64,000 nt of DNA. It comes from Microbulbifer sp. THAF38. Its GTDB lineage: Bacteria > Pseudomonadota > Gammaproteobacteria > Pseudomonadales > Cellvibrionaceae. The notes below the pieces were generated by a model. It had not been told where the DNA came from. It saw only the letters and a list, made by a program, of their open reading frames with translations, and ran no database searches. Below, in pieces: positions 8,206-16,984 of the stretch; position 1 is the first letter of the stretch; every line of letters begins with the position of its first letter. The DNA lies in the NCBI RefSeq assembly GCF_009363535.1, contig NZ_CP045369.1, positions 62,001-126,000 of the forward strand, read 5' to 3'. The position numbers and the translations under genes are program-made.

Positions 8206-10944
8206 ATGACTAAACAAAGCTCCCCCGCCGCCCCGCTGATCCTGGTGGATGGCTCCTCCTACCTGTATCGCGCTTTTCACGCTCTGCCACCGCTGACTAC
8301 CAGCCAGGGCAAACCCACCGGCGCGGTGCGCGGTGTCATCAGCATGCTGCGCCGCCATTTGAAGGAGCATCCGCACAGCCCGGTGGTAGTGGTGTTTGAT
8401 GCCAAGGGCAAAACCTTCCGCGATGAAATGTTTGCCGAGTACAAGTCCCATCGCCCGCCGATGCCCGATGACCTGCGCGAACAAATTCAGCCGATCCATG
8501 ACATTATCGATGCCATGGGGCTGCCGCGTCTGGTGGTGGATGGGGTCGAAGCGGACGATGTGATCGGCACCCTGGCCCTGGAAGCCCAGCGTCAGGGCCA
8601 GGAAGTGATTATCTCCACTGGCGATAAAGATATGGCGCAGCTGGTGTGCCCTGGCGTCACTCTGGTCAATACCATGTCCAATACTGAGATGGACAGCGAG
8701 GGGGTGGTGAAAAAATTCGGCGTGGGGCCGGAGTTGATTATCGACTTCCTCGCCTTGATGGGGGACAAGTCCGACAATATTCCCGGTGTCCCGGGGGTAG
8801 GTGAAAAGACCGCTCTGGCGCTGCTGCAAAATCTGGGCAGTCTCGAGAATATCTACGCAGACCTGGATGCCATTGCGCCGCTGGGATTCCGCGGTGCCAA
8901 GACCCTCGGTAAGAAGATGGCCGAACACCGCGAGGCGGCGGAACTCTCCTATAAACTGGCCACCATTAAGACCGATGTGGAGATGCCCTATCACCCGCAG
9001 GAGCTGCATAACGCGCAGCCCAATAACGAGGCATTGATAGAGCTGTTCACTCAGAATGAATTCCGCGGCTGGCTGGAAGAACTGACCAGTGAAGAGTCCG
9101 AAGAGGCGATGGCCGAGGCCGTTGAGCGGGACTACGTCATCGTCACCGAGATGGCAGAATTCGACACTTGGCTTGAGCAGCTTAAGGCATCAGAGATCTT
9201 TGCTTTCGATACCGAGACCACCAGCCTCAACTATATGCAGGCAAAGCTGGTGGGGGTGTCTTTCGCGGTAGAGCCCTACCGCGCCGCCTATGTGCCCTTG
9301 GCTCACGATTATATGGGCGCACCCGAGCAGCTGCCCTTCGATGAGGTTCTCGCCAAGCTGAAACCTCTGCTGGAAGACGACAAGCAGAAGAAGGTTGGGC
9401 AAAACCTCAAGTACGACAGCCATATCCTGGCCAGCTACGGCATTGCGCTGCGCGGTATCGCGCGGGACACCATGCTGGAATCCTACGTATTAGACAGCAC
9501 CGGCAGTCGACACGATATGGACAGCCTGGCACTTAAATACCTGGGCGAGCACACGGTACATTTCGAGGATATCGCTGGTAAAGGCGCCAAGCAGCTTACC
9601 TTCAACCAGATTGAGCTGGATAAAGCCGGCCCCTATGCCGCTGAAGATGCGGATATCACACTGCGTCTGCACAATGAGTTGAGCGCGCGCCTGCAACGGG
9701 AGCGAAGCTTGCAGGAGGTGCTGGATGACATCGAAATGCCGCTGCTGCCGGTGCTCGCGCGCATGGAGCGCAACGGTGCCTATATCGATGCGAAAATGCT
9801 CTCTGAGCAGAGTGCCGAGCTCGAGCAGAAGATGCGCGAGCTGGAGCAAAAGGCCTACGAGGTGGCCGGCGAGGAATTCAACCTGGGTTCCACCAAGCAG
9901 CTGGGAGTCATTCTGTTTGAGAAACTGCAGATTCCGGTGATCAAGAAAACCCCCAAGGGGGCGCCATCCACCGCCGAAGCGGTGCTGCAGGAACTGGCCC
10001 ACAACCACGAGCTACCGGCGCTGATCATGCAGTACCGCGGCCTGGCCAAATTGAAGAATACCTACACCGATAAGCTGCCGAAAATGATCGACCCCAGCAG
10101 CGGACGGGTGCATACCTCTTATCACCAGGCGGTGGCCGCCACTGGTCGCCTGTCTTCCAGTGATCCCAACCTGCAAAACATTCCCATCCGCACCGAGGAG
10201 GGCCGCCGCATCCGCCGCGCCTTTACTGCGGACCCGCGCATTAATGGCGGTAGTGAAATTATTGCTGCGGACTATTCACAAATTGAGCTGCGCATTATGG
10301 CGCACTTGTCTGGAGATAAGGGCTTAGTGGATGCCTTCGCCCATGGCGCCGACATCCACCGCGCCACTGCTGCCGAAGTCTTTGAAGTAGCGTTGGATGC
10401 CGTCAGTGATGAGCAGCGCCGCCGCGCTAAGGCCATCAACTTCGGTCTGATTTACGGTATGTCTGCATTTGGCCTGGCCAAGCAGTTGGATATCCCGCGT
10501 GCCGATGCCCAGACCTATATCGACCGCTACTTTGAGCGCTATCCTGGTGTGTTGCGCTATATGGAGGATACCCGCAAGCAGGCGGCGGAAAAGGGCTACG
10601 TAGAAACCCTATTTGGCCGCCGCCTGTATCTGCCTGAGATCAACTCGCGCAACGGCATGCAGCGTCAAGCGGCCGAGCGCACCGCCATCAATGCGCCTAT
10701 GCAGGGCACCGCCGCAGATATTATCAAGCGCGCCATGATTGCTGTGGATGCCTGGCTTAAAGAGCAGAAACTGTCGACGAAACTGATTATGCAGGTACAC
10801 GATGAATTGGTGCTCGAAGTGCCCAAGGATGAAGTCGAGACGGTGGCCGGCGGCGTACAGGAGATTATGCAGGGCGCGGCCAAGCTGCATGTTCCTCTGA
10901 TTGTCGATCTGGGGCGTGGCAAGAACTGGGATGAAGCGCATTGA
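8206..10944 (+). CDS. polA: DNA polymerase I
   Basis: A 912-residue DNA polymerase I for Okazaki fragment maturation and repair. It has three domains in order: 5'-3' exonuclease (about 1-300, with [15 protein letters not shown] and [14 protein letters not shown]), an intact 3'-5' proofreading domain (about 325-510, with FDTETTSL supplying the DxE residues), and family A polymerase (about 540-912, with motif A DYSQIELR, motif [15 protein letters not shown] and motif C VHDELVLE). The length is close to the E. coli enzyme. ATG at 8206 matches the family N-terminus ([18 protein letters not shown]). It sits next to candidate small RNAs in the polA-engB interval. Confidence 0.98.
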   Translation: MTKQSSPAAPLILVDGSSYLYRAFHALPPLTTSQGKPTGAVRGVISMLRRHLKEHPHSPVVVVFDAKGKTFRDEMFAEYKSHRPPMPDDLREQIQPIHDIIDAMGLPRLVVDGVEADDVIGTLALEAQRQGQEVIISTGDKDMAQLVCPGVTLVNTMSNTEMDSEGVVKKFGVGPELIIDFLALMGDKSDNIPGVPGVGEKTALALLQNLGSLENIYADLDAIAPLGFRGAKTLGKKMAEHREAAELSYKLATIKTDVEMPYHPQELHNAQPNNEALIELFTQNEFRGWLEELTSEESEEAMAEAVERDYVIVTEMAEFDTWLEQLKASEIFAFDTETTSLNYMQAKLVGVSFAVEPYRAAYVPLAHDYMGAPEQLPFDEVLAKLKPLLEDDKQKKVGQNLKYDSHILASYGIALRGIARDTMLESYVLDSTGSRHDMDSLALKYLGEHTVHFEDIAGKGAKQLTFNQIELDKAGPYAAEDADITLRLHNELSARLQRERSLQEVLDDIEMPLLPVLARMERNGAYIDAKMLSEQSAELEQKMRELEQKAYEVAGEEFNLGSTKQLGVILFEKLQIPVIKKTPKGAPSTAEAVLQELAHNHELPALIMQYRGLAKLKNTYTDKLPKMIDPSSGRVHTSYHQAVAATGRLSSSDPNLQNIPIRTEEGRRIRRAFTADPRINGGSEIIAADYSQIELRIMAHLSGDKGLVDAFAHGADIHRATAAEVFEVALDAVSDEQRRRAKAINFGLIYGMSAFGLAKQLDIPRADAQTYIDRYFERYPGVLRYMEDTRKQAAEKGYVETLFGRRLYLPEINSRNGMQRQAAERTAINAPMQGTAADIIKRAMIAVDAWLKEQKLSTKLIMQVHDELVLEVPKDEVETVAGGVQEIMQGAAKLHVPLIVDLGRGKNWDEAH

Positions 10945-11406
10945 GCTTTTTCGTAAAGCGTCTTTGGCGCACTCATTAACGTTCAGGTGGGGCTGACTTA
11001 GGGACGTAGGTACAAGAAGGCTTAATGGGCGCCTGTTTAATGAAATAAGCGCCAATAAGCGTGTTTTAGTCGGCGTTTTTACATTCTTTGCGGAAAACCG
11101 TGGAACTGTTCCGGCGACAGCCCCTCTAAAAAGGCAAGATCGTTGGAATGCGTCATCATCCCCCAAGGAAGTCAGATGTTTGCCCCGGAACTCCCCCAAG
11201 TCCGGGGCATTTTTTTTGTCTTTCGCTCACTCCCCTTCCACAGCGCACGCTTTTCATGGTTTAAGTGACACAAGCTACTCACGCAGACCCCTTGGCGCTC
11301 ATCTGGTCTAGTCTGAGCACTACAGAGAATACATTCGTATGACATACCGTCTTGGCGGCTAGGATTATCAATCGCCACCAGCGCCTGTCTGTCTTGAGGA
11401 CCATTG
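10945..11406. other. polA-hydrolase intergenic region with RNA signals
   Basis: 462 bases. They contain a repeat unit (11036-11055) shared with a site near 4750, C-rich unpaired tracts and a strong rho-independent terminator at 11181-11217. This terminator is about 240 bases from polA and about 190 bases before the next gene, so it probably ends an independent small RNA. Confidence 0.5.
11076..11217 (+). ncRNA. Candidate small RNA at the Spot 42/ErsA position (copy 1)
   Basis: The 3' end is a strong terminator: TGCCCCGGA / TCCGGGGCA (11181-11189 with 11201-11209), loop ACTCCCCCAAG, then eight T. Upstream are C-rich segments (CATCATCCCCCAAGG). The 5' end is not determinable, so the start given is approximate. 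In Enterobacteriaceae and Pseudomonas the polA-engB interval encodes Spot 42 or ErsA, and this locus has the same neighbours. The 3' end closely matches a second copy at 13257-13290. Confidence 0.5.
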
Positions 11407-12051
11407 ATGCAGAGCAAAACTATTGCGTTGGCAGCGGAGCATAAAACCCTGCAGGCGTCTCTCACGCTGCCTCAAGAGTCGCGTGCACTGGTGATCTTTG
11501 CTCATGGCAGCGGCAGTAACCGCGCTAGTCCGCGCAATATTGCCGTGGCCAAACGTCTGAACGATGCGGGATTTGCCACACTGCTATTCGACCTGCTCAG
11601 CGAGGAAGAGAGCCGCGCGGACGAAGCCACCAGTGAATATCGCTTCGATATCGACCTGAGTGCCCGGCGCCTGGTGGAAGTGATCGATTGGGCGGCGCAG
11701 GGGGAAACTACCCGGGCTCTGCATATCGGCTTGTTCGGAGCCAGCACCGGGGCTGCGGCAGCGCTAATCGCCGCCGCCGAGCGACCATCTTTGGTAGGCG
11801 CGGTGGTTTCACGGGGCGGCAGACCGGATCTGGCCGGGTCGGACCTGCCTCTGGTCAAGGCGCCCACACTGCTGCTGGTGGGCGGCGATGACAAGCAGGT
11901 ACTGGAGTTGAATAAAGAAGCGCTCCAGCATATGGTCAACGAGCCCCGTTTACATCTGATACCCCATGCCGGCCATTTATTTGAGGAGCCTGGAGCCATG
12001 GATGAAGTGGTGCGTATGACTGTGCGCTGGTTTCGCGCGAGCCTGCTATGA
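11407..12051 (+). CDS. Alpha/beta hydrolase (dienelactone hydrolase-like)
   Basis: A 214-residue alpha/beta-hydrolase fold protein without signal peptide. The N-terminal half has the oxyanion-type segment IFAHGSGSNRAS. The nucleophile elbow is GASTGAA (Ser), and a late Asp (GGDDKQV) and His (HAGHLF) complete a plausible catalytic triad. The ATG at 11407 follows GAGGA at good distance. Related proteins are often encoded next to, or fused with, phosphoribosyltransferases. Here its stop overlaps the start of a PRPP-synthase-like gene (ATGA). The substrate is unknown. Confidence 0.85.
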   Translation: MQSKTIALAAEHKTLQASLTLPQESRALVIFAHGSGSNRASPRNIAVAKRLNDAGFATLLFDLLSEEESRADEATSEYRFDIDLSARRLVEVIDWAAQGETTRALHIGLFGASTGAAAALIAAAERPSLVGAVVSRGGRPDLAGSDLPLVKAPTLLLVGGDDKQVLELNKEALQHMVNEPRLHLIPHAGHLFEEPGAMDEVVRMTVRWFRASLL

Positions 12052-13016
12052 GTAGATTGAAGCTATTCAGTTTGGATGCCGGCGCCGACTTTGCCGGTCG
12101 CGTGGCTGCGGCCCTGGGTGAACCTCTGGCCCGGCATGAGGAGCGCTGCTTTGCCGATGGTGAGCACAAGGTGCGCCCCCTGGATGATGTCGAGGGAGCG
12201 GATGTCTTCCTGGTGCAATCCCTGCACAGGGAGCAATACAGCAGTGTCGATGAAAAACTGTTGCGCTGTTTGTTTTTTATCGGCGCTTTACGCGATGCCG
12301 GTGCCGCGCGTATTACCGCGGTAATGCCCTACCTCTGTTATGGGCGCAAAGATCGACGCACCAAGTTACATGATCCTCTTCCGACCCGCTATTTGGCCAG
12401 CCTCTTGGAGGCCGTGGGTACTCAGGTGGTAGTGACCCTCGATGCCCACAACCTGTCTGCCTATGAGAATGCCTTTCGTTGCCGCACCCTGCATTTACTA
12501 TCGGAGCCTTTGTTATTGGAGTTTGCGCTGGGCCGACTGAAGACGGAGCCGCGGCCCCTGGTGGTTTTGTCCCCAGATGAGGGGGGGATAAAACGCGCAG
12601 AGAAATTGCGCGAGACACTGAGTGAGCGCCTGGGGCGTCCGGTAAGTAGTGCCTTCGTGGAGAAGTACCGCCAGGGTGAGAAGATCAGTGGTGGCACCCT
12701 GGTGGGAGAGGTGCGCGGGGCGGTCGTGTTGATCGTGGATGATCTTATCGCCAGTGGCGCAACACTCTGTCGAGCGGTTGAAGCCGCGCAGCGGGCCGGA
12801 GCCCAGCGTATCCTGGCGCTGGCCAGCCACGGCCAATTTAGTGGAGATGCTTTTGCGGACTTGTCACAACTGCCCTTGGATGCTGTGGCAGTGACCAACT
12901 CTCTGCCCCAGTTACATTTGCCGCAGAACTTTCACTTGCTCGACTGTGCGCCCTTGATGGCGGAAGCGATTCGACGCCTGCACGATTGCGGCCCGGTGAG
13001 CGAGCTCACTCTTTAA
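12048..13016 (+). CDS. Ribose-phosphate pyrophosphokinase family protein
   Basis: A 322-residue PRPP synthase homologue with two phosphoribosyltransferase-like domains. Family signs: FADGEHKVRP near the N-terminus, the catalytic-region segment YLCYGRKDRR, a DAHN motif and the PRPP-binding loop VLIVDDLIASGAT. It differs in detail from the canonical housekeeping Prs and is coupled to an alpha/beta hydrolase by a 4-base overlap. It may therefore be a secondary, specialised enzyme (inference). Both genes sit between two similar candidate small RNAs. Confidence 0.85.
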   Translation: MSRLKLFSLDAGADFAGRVAAALGEPLARHEERCFADGEHKVRPLDDVEGADVFLVQSLHREQYSSVDEKLLRCLFFIGALRDAGAARITAVMPYLCYGRKDRRTKLHDPLPTRYLASLLEAVGTQVVVTLDAHNLSAYENAFRCRTLHLLSEPLLLEFALGRLKTEPRPLVVLSPDEGGIKRAEKLRETLSERLGRPVSSAFVEKYRQGEKISGGTLVGEVRGAVVLIVDDLIASGATLCRAVEAAQRAGAQRILALASHGQFSGDAFADLSQLPLDAVAVTNSLPQLHLPQNFHLLDCAPLMAEAIRRLHDCGPVSELTL

Positions 13017-13164
13017 CTTTTTATCGATAAAGGCCTCTTATCGACAAAACAGTCGTCGACTTTTTTATGGTTTTGCCTGCTTTTGGCGCATCAATCATTT
13101 TTTAAGAATCCGACCCACGAATATCACGCATTATCTTTCCCGCACTCGAGCCGCGTTTACATTT

Positions 13165-13290
13165 ATTTACTTAAGAAATGGGAACAAACAGGGCAAATGC
13201 CCTATCCAAGAATACAGATCATTGTTGCTCCCTAACCCCAAAGCGTTCAGCTTTTTAACCCCGGAATTCCCCAAAACCGGGGTTTTTTTT
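13165..13290 (+). ncRNA. Candidate small RNA (copy 2), paralogue of the polA-adjacent RNA
   Basis: The terminator stem AACCCCGG / CCGGGGTT (13257-13264 with 13277-13284) has loop AATTCCCCAAAA and eight T. It shares with copy 1 the string CCCCGGAAYTCCCC and, upstream, AGATCRTTG and a C-rich CCCCAAA..TTCAG-like element. A GGGCAAATGCCC hairpin lies at about 13190-13201. The 5' end is approximate. There is no protein reading frame, and it lies about 240 bases past the stop of the preceding gene, so simple termination of that operon is less likely. Confidence 0.5.
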
Positions 13291-13369
13291 GTCCGGACGA
13301 AAGAGGATTCTTAAAATTTTTACTGGCGAACCCTTTCCATAGCCACTGATTTATTGCTGGCTTTGGAAT

Positions 13370-13385
13370 CTATTTCCGGAAATAG
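13370..13385. promoter_or_regulatory. Perfect 16-base palindrome
   Basis: CTATTTCCGGAAATAG is a perfect dyad located about 85 bases upstream of the C-rich-loop RNA. It could be an operator for that RNA. No regulator can be assigned from sequence. Confidence 0.35.
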
Positions 13386-13470
13386 GCTGAGAAAGGGCAT
13401 AGGATTCGCAGACCTCTGATCGTGGTGTTTACTGGCTGGGAAACAAATCTCTGCCAGCCTAACCTTTCAA

Positions 13471-13597
13471 TATGCAAAGAGTTTGCATACTAGAGGAACC
13501 CTCAGGCGTACCCGTCCCCCTGGGTGCGTCTGGCAAGTGCCCCACCCCAAGGGCACTGACCCCTAGCCGGCAGCCCCCATCTGCCGGCTTTTTTTAT
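13471..13597 (+). ncRNA. Candidate small RNA with three C-rich hairpin loops
   Basis: Four successive hairpins: TATGCAAA-GAG-TTTGCATA (13471-13489); GGCGTACCC / GGGTGCGTC with loop GTCCCCCT (13505-13530); AGTGCCC / GGGCACT with loop CACCCCAA (13536-13557); and AGCCGGCAG / CTGCCGGCT with loop CCCCCAT (13565-13589), followed by a T-run. The last hairpin is a rho-independent terminator. Repeated C-rich loops are typical of small RNAs that bind G-rich Shine-Dalgarno regions. The first hairpin could instead be a promoter-proximal operator. The 5' end is not established. Confidence 0.55.
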
Positions 13598-13664
13598 ACC
13601 TGGATTTTGGCACACCCCAGACTATCTCAAATCGCACCACGCAAATACAAATGCGCTTGCAAAT

Positions 13665-13683
13665 GATAATGTTTCTCATTATC
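13665..13683. promoter_or_regulatory. Fur box
   Basis: GATAATGTTTCTCATTATC matches the 19-base Fur consensus GATAATGATAATCATTATC at 16 positions, with both outer arms intact. It lies 30 bases before the GTG start of the next gene, so that gene is probably iron-repressed. Confidence 0.8.
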
Positions 13684-13712
13684 TTTAGATTAAATCTAAC
13701 AGGGGGGTTACC

Positions 13713-14171
13713 GTGAATTTACGTTACCTATGTGCAAACCACCGCCAATGGTTGATCGATAACACTGATCGTGCGGAACAGGCGTGGTTGGATTGGATGG
13801 AGCGCGGCAGGATGCTTTGCGAGGAAGGGAACCATAGTGAGGCGATTCCCTATCTGGGTTGCGCATTTGATGTGGCTGGAATGTTACTCACACGCGAGTG
13901 GCCCAGCTATGCCGTCTCTGCGACGCGTTTTAGTGACAGTGCCGCCCAGTTGATGGCGGCCTACCGGAATCAGGGAGATGAAAAACACCACCATTACCTC
14001 CTTGTGGGAGCCAGTTCTGTTCTCGCCCGCCAGCTGGGAGATCGCGATAAACAGCAGCTTGCCGCTGACTGTATCAGCGCACTCTATTCGGATGGAGATG
14101 GCAAGCCGGAACTCCTTCTTGCCGGGGAAAAACCCGTATCCCACGGCGGGGCAAGCCTGCAGTTGCACTGA
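13713..14171 (+). CDS. Fur-regulated cytoplasmic protein, unknown function
   Basis: A 152-residue protein, GTG start with a strong AGGGGGG ribosome site. It is alpha-helical with a TPR-like N-terminal half (about residues 15-75, rich in aligned Ala/Trp/Leu: WLDWMERGRMLCEEGNHSEAI) and no signal peptide or membrane segment. The family is not recognised by name. The upstream Fur box implies induction under iron limitation. The reading frame stops at 14171, but a plausible coding continuation exists in the +1 frame to 14379. Either a second overlapping gene exists or the true protein is longer and this copy is frameshifted. Confidence 0.7.
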   Translation: MNLRYLCANHRQWLIDNTDRAEQAWLDWMERGRMLCEEGNHSEAIPYLGCAFDVAGMLLTREWPSYAVSATRFSDSAAQLMAAYRNQGDEKHHHYLLVGASSVLARQLGDRDKQQLAADCISALYSDGDGKPELLLAGEKPVSHGGASLQLH

Positions 14172-14379
14172 GGCAGAGCCGGCAGAGGCACCAAAAGAGT
14201 CCCCGCGCCTGCTGACCGTTTCTATTCGCGAGGATGCCCTTGTGGACCTGCTCGCACAGCGTGCTCTCTGCGCGGAGGCGCTGCACTGTGCTACGCCCCA
14301 GGCGCGCCGGCGCCTGCGTCAGCTGTTGCTGCGCTCGCTGACGCGGACAGGGGACAGCATCTCGGAGGAGCCGAACTGA
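14092..14379 (+). CDS. Overlapping +1-frame ORF, possible continuation of the Fur-regulated protein
   Basis: A 95-residue frame whose last about 70 residues (EAEPAEAPKESPRLL onward) look coding: an Ala/Glu/Pro linker, then a helical domain (VSIREDALVDLLAQRAL, QARRRLRQLLL). The first about 25 residues overlap the upstream gene and look non-coding. No ribosome site precedes the ATG at 14092. The most likely explanations are a frameshift in this copy, a recoding event near 14160, or an unrecognised start. The family is unknown. Confidence 0.4.
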   Translation: MEMASRNSFLPGKNPYPTAGQACSCTEAEPAEAPKESPRLLTVSIREDALVDLLAQRALCAEALHCATPQARRRLRQLLLRSLTRTGDSISEEPN

Positions 14380-14430
14380 TACGGTGGTCTTGGAGTCCCC
14401 GACCTTCTCGACTGCCGCCATATTGAGAGT

Positions 14431-14449
14431 GTTGGGCTTATTGCCCAAC
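14431..14449. other. GTTGGGC hairpin in the engB 3' flank
   Basis: Stem GTTGGGC / GCCCAAC with a 5-base loop, between the convergent Fur-regulated gene and engB. No T-run follows on either strand, so its role as a terminator is doubtful. Confidence 0.35.
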
Positions 14450-14503
14450 AATCAGAGCAGGTTGAAGGAGCGTGCCCGGAATTAGTCCCTCCGGGCGCTT
14501 GCC

Positions 14504-15172
14504 TCAGGGCTCTGCCTCAGTCGGTTCGGTTGGCTCTGGTTGAGGCGCCAGCCAGGTGTTCAGTTTGCGCTCCAGCTTGTCGAGCCCGGTTTTTTTCAGT
14601 GAAGAGAAGGTTTGCAGGGTGACGCCGCGACTGAGCTCCTGTTCCTTAAGGGCTTTCTCCACGGCAAAGAGGGCGTTGTTGGCCGGGCCATTTTTCATCT
14701 TATCCGCTTTAGTGAGCAGGATATGCACAGGCAGGCCCGCCTCTACCGCCCAGGTGAGCATATGCAGGTCGAACTCCTTGAGGGGTTGGCGTATATCCAT
14801 CAACAGCACCAGTCCGCGCAGACAGGTGCGTTGTTCCAAATACTCGGCCAGGTGGCGCTGCCACTCGTCTTTCATGGAGCGGGCGACCTTGGCGTAGCCA
14901 TAACCCGGAAGGTCCACCAGGCGCTGGTCCTCTGACAGGCTGAAAAAGTTGATCAGCTGGGTGCGTCCGGGGGTCTTGGAGGTGCGCGCCAGCTTATTGT
15001 TGCCGGTGAGGGCATTGATGGCGCTGGACTTACCGGCATTGGATCGGCCGGCAAAGGCGACCTCTGCGCCAATGTCCTCCGGACACTCGGCCAGAGTAGG
15101 GGCGCTGGTGAGAAATCGTATGGAACGATAGTTCAGTTTCTGTGGTTGGGCTTCAAATTTGTTAATTGGCAT
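14504..15172 (-). CDS. engB: Ribosome biogenesis GTPase EngB (YihA/YsxC)
   Basis: A 222-residue Era-like GTPase needed for assembly of the 50S subunit. The G1 loop is [10 protein letters not shown]3 is DLPGYG, and G4 is TKAD within LLTKADKM. The N-terminal motif [12 protein letters not shown] is typical of the family. The C-terminus ends in a short Pro/Glu/Thr tail. It is divergent from cytochrome c4, as in Pseudomonas. The ATG at 15172 is the natural start. Confidence 0.96.
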   Translation of the reverse strand: MPINKFEAQPQKLNYRSIRFLTSAPTLAECPEDIGAEVAFAGRSNAGKSSAINALTGNNKLARTSKTPGRTQLINFFSLSEDQRLVDLPGYGYAKVARSMKDEWQRHLAEYLEQRTCLRGLVLLMDIRQPLKEFDLHMLTWAVEAGLPVHILLTKADKMKNGPANNALFAVEKALKEQELSRGVTLQTFSSLKKTGLDKLERKLNTWLAPQPEPTEPTEAEP

Positions 15173-15296
15173 CGTTTAAGTCTGTTGATTCAGTACACTC
15201 GCTTGGCGCGCAAGTATATAATGCCGCGGTTTTCGCGTCGCAGGACTATCGGGGGCGACACGAAACGCCATATCTCAGCGCGCAACGGGACGACGT

Positions 15297-15956
15297 ATGA
15301 ACAGCATTATCAAGAACACTGCTCTGGCACTCGGTTTGGTTTTCGGCTTGGGGGCCGTACCTTTTGCAATGGCCTCGGGCGATGCTGCTGCGGGCAAGGC
15401 TAAGGCCGCCCAGTGCGCCGCCTGCCACGGCGCTGATGGCAACAGCCTGTCGCCGGCTTTCCCAAAAATCGCCGGCCTCGGTGAAAAATACCTGTACAAG
15501 CAGCTTCAGGATATTCAGAGCAAAACCCGCGACATACCGCAGATGATCGGTCAGCTGGACAGTTTCAAAGACCAAGACCTGCAGGATATCGCCGCCTATT
15601 TCGCCTCCCAGCCAATGCAGTTGACTGGCTCTACCGCCTTCCCGGTGATGCTAAATAGCGGTGACAGTGTCGATAGCCTGATCCTGGGCCGCAAGCTCTA
15701 CCGCGCTGGCAACAAGGAAACCGGCGTGCCGGCGTGCATGGGTTGTCACTCGCCCACTGGCCAGGGCAATGCCCCTGCAGGTTATCCGCGTCTTTCCGGT
15801 CAGTATCCGGAGTACATTGAAGCGCAGTTGAAAGCCTTCCGTGCGGGCACTCGTGCCAATGATGGTGAAGTCCGCACCATGCGCACCGTGGCCAAACAGC
15901 TTTCCGATGCCGAGATCAAGGCGGTTGCCAACTACATCGCTGGCCTGACCGACTAA
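15297..15956 (+). CDS. Cytochrome c4, diheme
   Basis: A 219-residue periplasmic cytochrome with signal peptide (about 1-26, AMA cleavage) and two class I cytochrome c domains. Haem-binding motifs are CAACH (about residue 41) and CMGCH (about 145), with a distal-Met candidate in each half. The diheme protein carries electrons to terminal oxidases. It has the same position beside engB and dsbA as in Pseudomonas. A strong terminator follows. Confidence 0.95.
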   Translation: MNSIIKNTALALGLVFGLGAVPFAMASGDAAAGKAKAAQCAACHGADGNSLSPAFPKIAGLGEKYLYKQLQDIQSKTRDIPQMIGQLDSFKDQDLQDIAAYFASQPMQLTGSTAFPVMLNSGDSVDSLILGRKLYRAGNKETGVPACMGCHSPTGQGNAPAGYPRLSGQYPEYIEAQLKAFRAGTRANDGEVRTMRTVAKQLSDAEIKAVANYIAGLTD

Positions 15957-15979
15957 ATCGGTTAGCCACAGCAACGAGA

Positions 15980-16004
15980 GGCCGGTCACACACCGGCCTT
16001 TTTT
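15980..16004 (+). terminator. Terminator after cytochrome c4
   Basis: GGCCGGT / ACCGGCC stem, loop CACAC, then six T. Confidence 0.85.
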
Positions 16005-16185
16005 GTGTCCGACGCTCCCGCATGGGGGTGGGAATTGGGTAAAGTATTGCCACCTTTGCGACCTCGCCTTGCGCCCGGCGCGGGGAACTTAAATAATCAG
16101 CGCTGTCTATTGTGTCCTCAGTGGCCCGACAGTATGTCGCCAGATCAGGCGCTCGAACCACGAATATAGAAGCTGGAGAAGACTT

Positions 16186-16872
16186 ATGAGAGCAGTGCTC
16201 GCCCCTATAACAATGGTTTTCGCTGTATTGTTCAGCCTTGTTGCCTGCGCCAAGGAAAGCGGAGAGTTTAAGGCCGGCCAACATTACCAGGTGCTGCCAC
16301 AGGCGGTAGCGCAGAAAAATGCCAACAAGATCGAAGTGACCGAGATGTTCTGGTATGGCTGTGCCCACTGCTACCACTTCGAGTCGACTCTGGACCGCTG
16401 GCAAGAAAAAATGCCCAGTGATGTCGCTTTGGTGAAGCTGCCGGCAATTTGGCAGCCGGTGATGGATGTTCATGCCCGTTTGTTCTATGTGGCGGATGCC
16501 ATGGGCGTTCTGGATAAAATGCACACCCCTCTGTTCAATACCATTTACAACCAGCGCCAGATGCTGGCGATTCGCGAAGGCCGTGACTTTAAACCCGACC
16601 TGGCCGCTATCGAAGCCCTGTTCAATAAGCACGGTGCCGATGGTGCCAAGGCCGCCAAACTGATGAACTCCTTCGCCATCAACAGCAAGGTTAAGCAGGG
16701 TGTGGCCAACCAGCGCGCCTATAAGATGACTGGCACTCCGGAAGTGGTTGTGGCCGGTAAATACCGTATCAGCTCCTCTCTGCCGGGTTACAAGGGCAAG
16801 AGCAACGGACAGGAATTGATGCTGCAGGTGGCGGACTACCTGATCGCTAAAGAACGCGCCGATCGAGGCTGA
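16186..16872 (+). CDS. dsbA: Thiol:disulfide oxidoreductase DsbA
   Basis: A 228-residue periplasmic disulfide-bond-forming protein with a signal peptide (about 1-20; LVACA could also suggest a lipobox). The thioredoxin-fold active site is in FWYGCAHCYHFE, so the dipeptide is Ala-His rather than the usual Pro-His. The cis-Pro loop (GTPEVVV) is present. GGAGAAG lies upstream of the ATG. It stands alone after cytochrome c4, each with its own terminator. Confidence 0.94.
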   Translation: MRAVLAPITMVFAVLFSLVACAKESGEFKAGQHYQVLPQAVAQKNANKIEVTEMFWYGCAHCYHFESTLDRWQEKMPSDVALVKLPAIWQPVMDVHARLFYVADAMGVLDKMHTPLFNTIYNQRQMLAIREGRDFKPDLAAIEALFNKHGADGAKAAKLMNSFAINSKVKQGVANQRAYKMTGTPEVVVAGKYRISSSLPGYKGKSNGQELMLQVADYLIAKERADRG

Positions 16873-16890
16873 TAGCCCAGCCAAAAACAA

Positions 16891-16914
16891 ACCCCGCCCA
16901 GTGCGGGGTTTTTT
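16891..16914 (+). terminator. Terminator after dsbA
   Basis: ACCCCGC / GCGGGGT stem, loop CCAGT, then a T-run. Confidence 0.88.
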
Positions 16915-16984
16915 GTATCTGCACTTTTGCCACACTTGAGTAAGCCCATTTTCTACCGCAGCAGCCTGGAACAGGAAGTCACCT

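Larger units (their letters stand above)
13017..13712. other. 696-base gene-free region with two RNA loci and a Fur box
   Basis: It contains, in order: a small RNA terminator (13257-13290), a perfect 16-base palindrome CTATTTCCGGAAATAG (13370-13385), a GGCTGG/CCAGCC hairpin, a run of four hairpins ending in a terminator (13471-13597) and a Fur box (13665-13683). An open frame at 13472-13666 crosses the hairpins and has no protein-like character, so it is rejected. Confidence 0.6.

Noticed and set aside
8146..9009. 287-residue open frame on the - strand inside polA
   Set aside because: It is antisense to the well-conserved polA and has a composition (His/Gln-rich) typical of shadow frames.
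13472..13666. 64-residue frame on the + strand before the Fur box
   Set aside because: It runs through three stable hairpins and a terminator and is rich in Pro/Ser from C-rich loops.
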